From contig NZ_LR027603.1 in NCBI RefSeq assembly GCF_900605495.1, forward strand, positions 1,179,997 through 1,243,996: 64,000 bases of DNA, given 5' to 3'. This document shows, one piece after another, positions 62,505 to 64,000 of this stretch. The notes under the pieces were generated by a model. The model did no database searches. It saw nothing but the letters and a program-made list of their open reading frames with translations, and was not told the origin of the DNA. The position numbers and the translations under genes were made by a program. Position 1 is the first letter of the stretch, and each line of letters opens with the position of its first letter. This DNA is from Bacilliculturomica massiliensis (lineage in GTDB: Bacteria; Bacillota; Clostridia; Peptostreptococcales; Anaerovoracaceae).

Positions 62505-63551
62505 TCAATTGCGCTTTTCGTTGGACTCATCCACGATCTTCATGGCCTTGTCAAAGGTTTCCCCTCCCACGATCTCGCGGATCTTCGGGGCCACGGAATG
62601 GGCGTAGTCGATCCATGTCTGCATTTCTTCCTCAGTGGGTATGTAGACTTCCACATTCCGTTCTTCCAGCATCCGGTGAGCTTCTTCTCTATATTTTTCT
62701 TCCATCTCATTCTCATATTGTCCGGCTTCCCAGGAGCACTCCACCACGATCTCCTTCAAGTCGTCGGGAAGAGCGTTGAAGGCGTCCGCGTTGATGATGG
62801 TAAAAGAACCCACCCACTGCCACTGGATCTCGCTGAAATACTTCACCACCTCGTCGTTTTTGCTGGAAATGACAATATTGCTGGCCATCTCGGCGCCGTC
62901 CACCACCCCGGTCTGAAGGGCCGTGTACAGGTCGTTCCACGGAAGAGGCTGAGCATTGCACAGGGGCGTCCAGAACGCGTTGACCGTGGGATCCTCATAG
63001 ATGCGGATCGTCAGATCCTTTACGTCATCCACTGTTTTGACGGGATGCTTGGTATTGACCAGGCCCCGGAAGGTTCCGTGACCCATCCCCACCAGCTCGC
63101 AGTTATGATCTTTCAGAATCTCTTTCATCATCAGGAAGAGCCCGCCGTCAGGGCTGCACATCAGCTCTTCGACCTGATCGTAATCACTGAACAGATAAGG
63201 CATGGCTTTGAAGCCAAAGCGCGAATCGATGCCGGACAGAGGATTGCCCCGGTAGACCTCCAGATTTCCATCCCTGCAATCGTTCATCATCTGAACGTCG
63301 CCTCCTAAAATCGAATTGTAGTAAGGGGTAATGACCAGACGGCCGTCGCTCCTCTCATTGACCAATTCCACAAATTTGGTCATGAATTCACTGTAAGAAC
63401 TCAGCAGGGACATGGCCGGATCCGCCCCCGCGCTGCCCATTTTCCACTCGATCACAGCCTCCTTATCCCCGGCCGAGCCGCCCTGATCCCCACAGGCAGC
63501 CATACAGAAACACATTGCTAAAACTAGTAAGATCGCCAACAGTCTTTTCAT
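62505..63551 (-). CDS. dctP: TRAP transporter solute-binding (DctP) lipoprotein
   Basis: The 348-residue protein has a lipoprotein signal (MKRLLAILLVLAMCFCMAAC-GDQGG, lipobox Cys about 20) and a TRAP solute-binding domain (GSAGADPAMSLLSSYSEFMTKF; VVDGAEMASNIVISSK; ECSWEAGQYENEMEEKYREEA). DctP proteins bind organic acids, mostly via a conserved Arg. First gene of the operon, with AGGAGG before the ATG and a strong promoter upstream. The ligand should be the entry substrate of the pathway. Confidence 0.93.
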   Translation of the reverse strand: MKRLLAILLVLAMCFCMAACGDQGGSAGDKEAVIEWKMGSAGADPAMSLLSSYSEFMTKFVELVNERSDGRLVITPYYNSILGGDVQMMNDCRDGNLEVYRGNPLSGIDSRFGFKAMPYLFSDYDQVEELMCSPDGGLFLMMKEILKDHNCELVGMGHGTFRGLVNTKHPVKTVDDVKDLTIRIYEDPTVNAFWTPLCNAQPLPWNDLYTALQTGVVDGAEMASNIVISSKNDEVVKYFSEIQWQWVGSFTIINADAFNALPDDLKEIVVECSWEAGQYENEMEEKYREEAHRMLEERNVEVYIPTEEEMQTWIDYAHSVAPKIREIVGGETFDKAMKIVDESNEKRN

Positions 63552-63605
63552 AATTTACCTCCTGATTTCGATACACAGCTCATCACCAGAGTTATAATTT
63601 TGATT

Positions 63606-63635
63606 ATTATAACAATTTAGAAAACTGCATGTCAA
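63606..63635 (-). promoter_or_regulatory. Promoter of the TRAP/amino-acid operon
   Basis: Minus strand TTGACA (63630-63635), 18 bp, TATAAT (63606-63611), about 55 bp before dctP. Confidence 0.8.
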
Positions 63636-63695
63636 TATGATTTTATGTTTTTGATTATTTAGTTTTATATATCGTTATTTAATTTTATTTTTTAA

Positions 63696-63728
63696 AATCT
63701 AATTTTCAAACATATGTTTTTTTAGATT
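63696..63728. promoter_or_regulatory. Palindrome in the divergent region, candidate IclR operator
   Basis: AAACATATGTTT (63708-63719) is a perfect 12-bp palindrome flanked by AATCTAA (63696-63702) and TTAGATT (63722-63728), together a near-symmetric 33-bp site. The right arm overlaps the -35 box of the IclR gene, so autoregulation is likely. Confidence 0.5.
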
Positions 63729-63756
63729 GACAATGCCCCATTCCTTACTGTAATAT
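63727..63756 (+). promoter_or_regulatory. Promoter of the IclR-family gene
   Basis: TTGACA (63727-63732), 18 bp, TAATAT (63751-63756), about 55 bp before the ATG. Confidence 0.7.
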
Positions 63757-63811
63757 GAGACTATAAGCAGAATATTGGAATTTTATATAAGAATCAAACA
63801 GGAAGTAACTT

Positions 63812-64000
63812 ATGAAAACAAAAAAAACTGCTGTGAACGCCAACGAGAAGGCTTCCAGCCAATCATCAGATAAGCTGCTGCAGATATTGGAGGCTATCGC
63901 TCACTACCGCATGCCCGTCCGGCTGCAGGATCTGGCCGAACTGGTAGGGATGACTCAGCCCACGGTACTGCGCTACCTGAACGCTCTGCAAAACGCGAAT
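63812..64000 (+). CDS. IclR-family transcriptional regulator (N-terminal part, cut by window end)
   Basis: The frame from ATG 63812 stays open to the window end, 63 codons. After a short polar start (MKTKKTAVNANEKASSQ) comes the IclR helix-turn-helix: SSDKLLQILEAIAHYRMPVR, then LQDLAELVGMTQPTVLRYLNAL. Only the DNA-binding domain is visible; the effector domain lies beyond the window. GGAAGTAACTT precedes the ATG. Divergent from dctP, so it is the probable regulator of the operon. Confidence 0.85.
   Translation, partial: MKTKKTAVNANEKASSQSSDKLLQILEAIAHYRMPVRLQDLAELVGMTQPTVLRYLNALQNAN

Overview
This 64 kb window looks like chromosomal core sequence of an endospore-forming, anaerobic, fairly GC-rich member of the Clostridia. 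The evidence is an alpha/beta-type small acid-soluble spore protein, YlbJ, a SpoIID-domain protein, the Firmicute order ftsK-rimO-pgsA-cinA-recA, a Gram-positive LexA box (GAAC-N4-GTTC) on recA, a DapH-type lysine branch, clostridial glgB-glgC-glgD-glgA-glgP, TmcAL, acetate kinase, and a probable selenoprotein gene. A low-rank placement (for example the Family XIII/Anaerovoracaceae group) is only a guess. I see no rRNA, tRNA, CRISPR array, prophage or insertion sequence.

Layout. 1-1028: an XRE/S24-type repressor with a palindrome beside its own promoter, and a divergent promoter for a gene left of the window. 1064-3500: rplU-rpmA-obg. 3635-11480: ftsK-rimO-pgsA-cinA-recA (DNA translocation, S12 modification, phospholipid synthesis, NMN/competence protein, SOS recombinase). 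11654-15244: asd-dapA-dapB-dapH (aspartate to diaminopimelate). 15265-19590: an AT-rich orphan gene, then yfhO plus a D-2-hydroxyacid dehydrogenase. 19637-21790: a two-component system preceded by TTCTTAAG boxes. 21909-28462: rpmF, ackA, tmcAL, ylbJ, a coiled-coil protein, coaD, rsmD and a spore protein gene. 28557-31788: recG, an Asp23-family gene, a tandem palindromic repeat and rpmB. 31967-32872: three tiny membrane-protein genes. 32869-43076: a complete glycogen synthesis and breakdown operon. 43265-46022: a second two-component system. 46282-50360: GNAT acetyltransferase, EamA exporter, HAD phosphatase, NUDIX hydrolase and an FMN hydroxyacid oxidase with a Cys-rich N-terminus. 50659-50982: a probable selenoprotein with in-frame UGA. 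50933-55741: spore or cell-wall proteins (peptidoglycan-binding, SpoIID-like, GH25-LysM). 55889-64000: a TRAP transporter operon with amino-acid-type enzymes (cysteine desulfidase-like, PLP racemase, M29/NicX-like metallohydrolase, PLP decarboxylase) and a divergent IclR regulator cut by the window end.

Most notable signals: (1) the selenoprotein at 50659-50982, where a conventional gene caller would stop at codon 30 or keep only the 3' part; (2) the 121-bp tandem repeat at 31080-31321, whose two half-units share a core but carry different self-complementary arms; (3) the uncharacterised TRAP/racemase/desulfidase-like/decarboxylase operon; (4) ribosomal protein oddities: L21 with a HeH/Rho-N-like tail, and L27 without the N-terminal extension and without the prp gene usual in Firmicutes. 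Many start codons were moved inward to sites with a proper Shine-Dalgarno sequence; the chosen start is explained in each entry.
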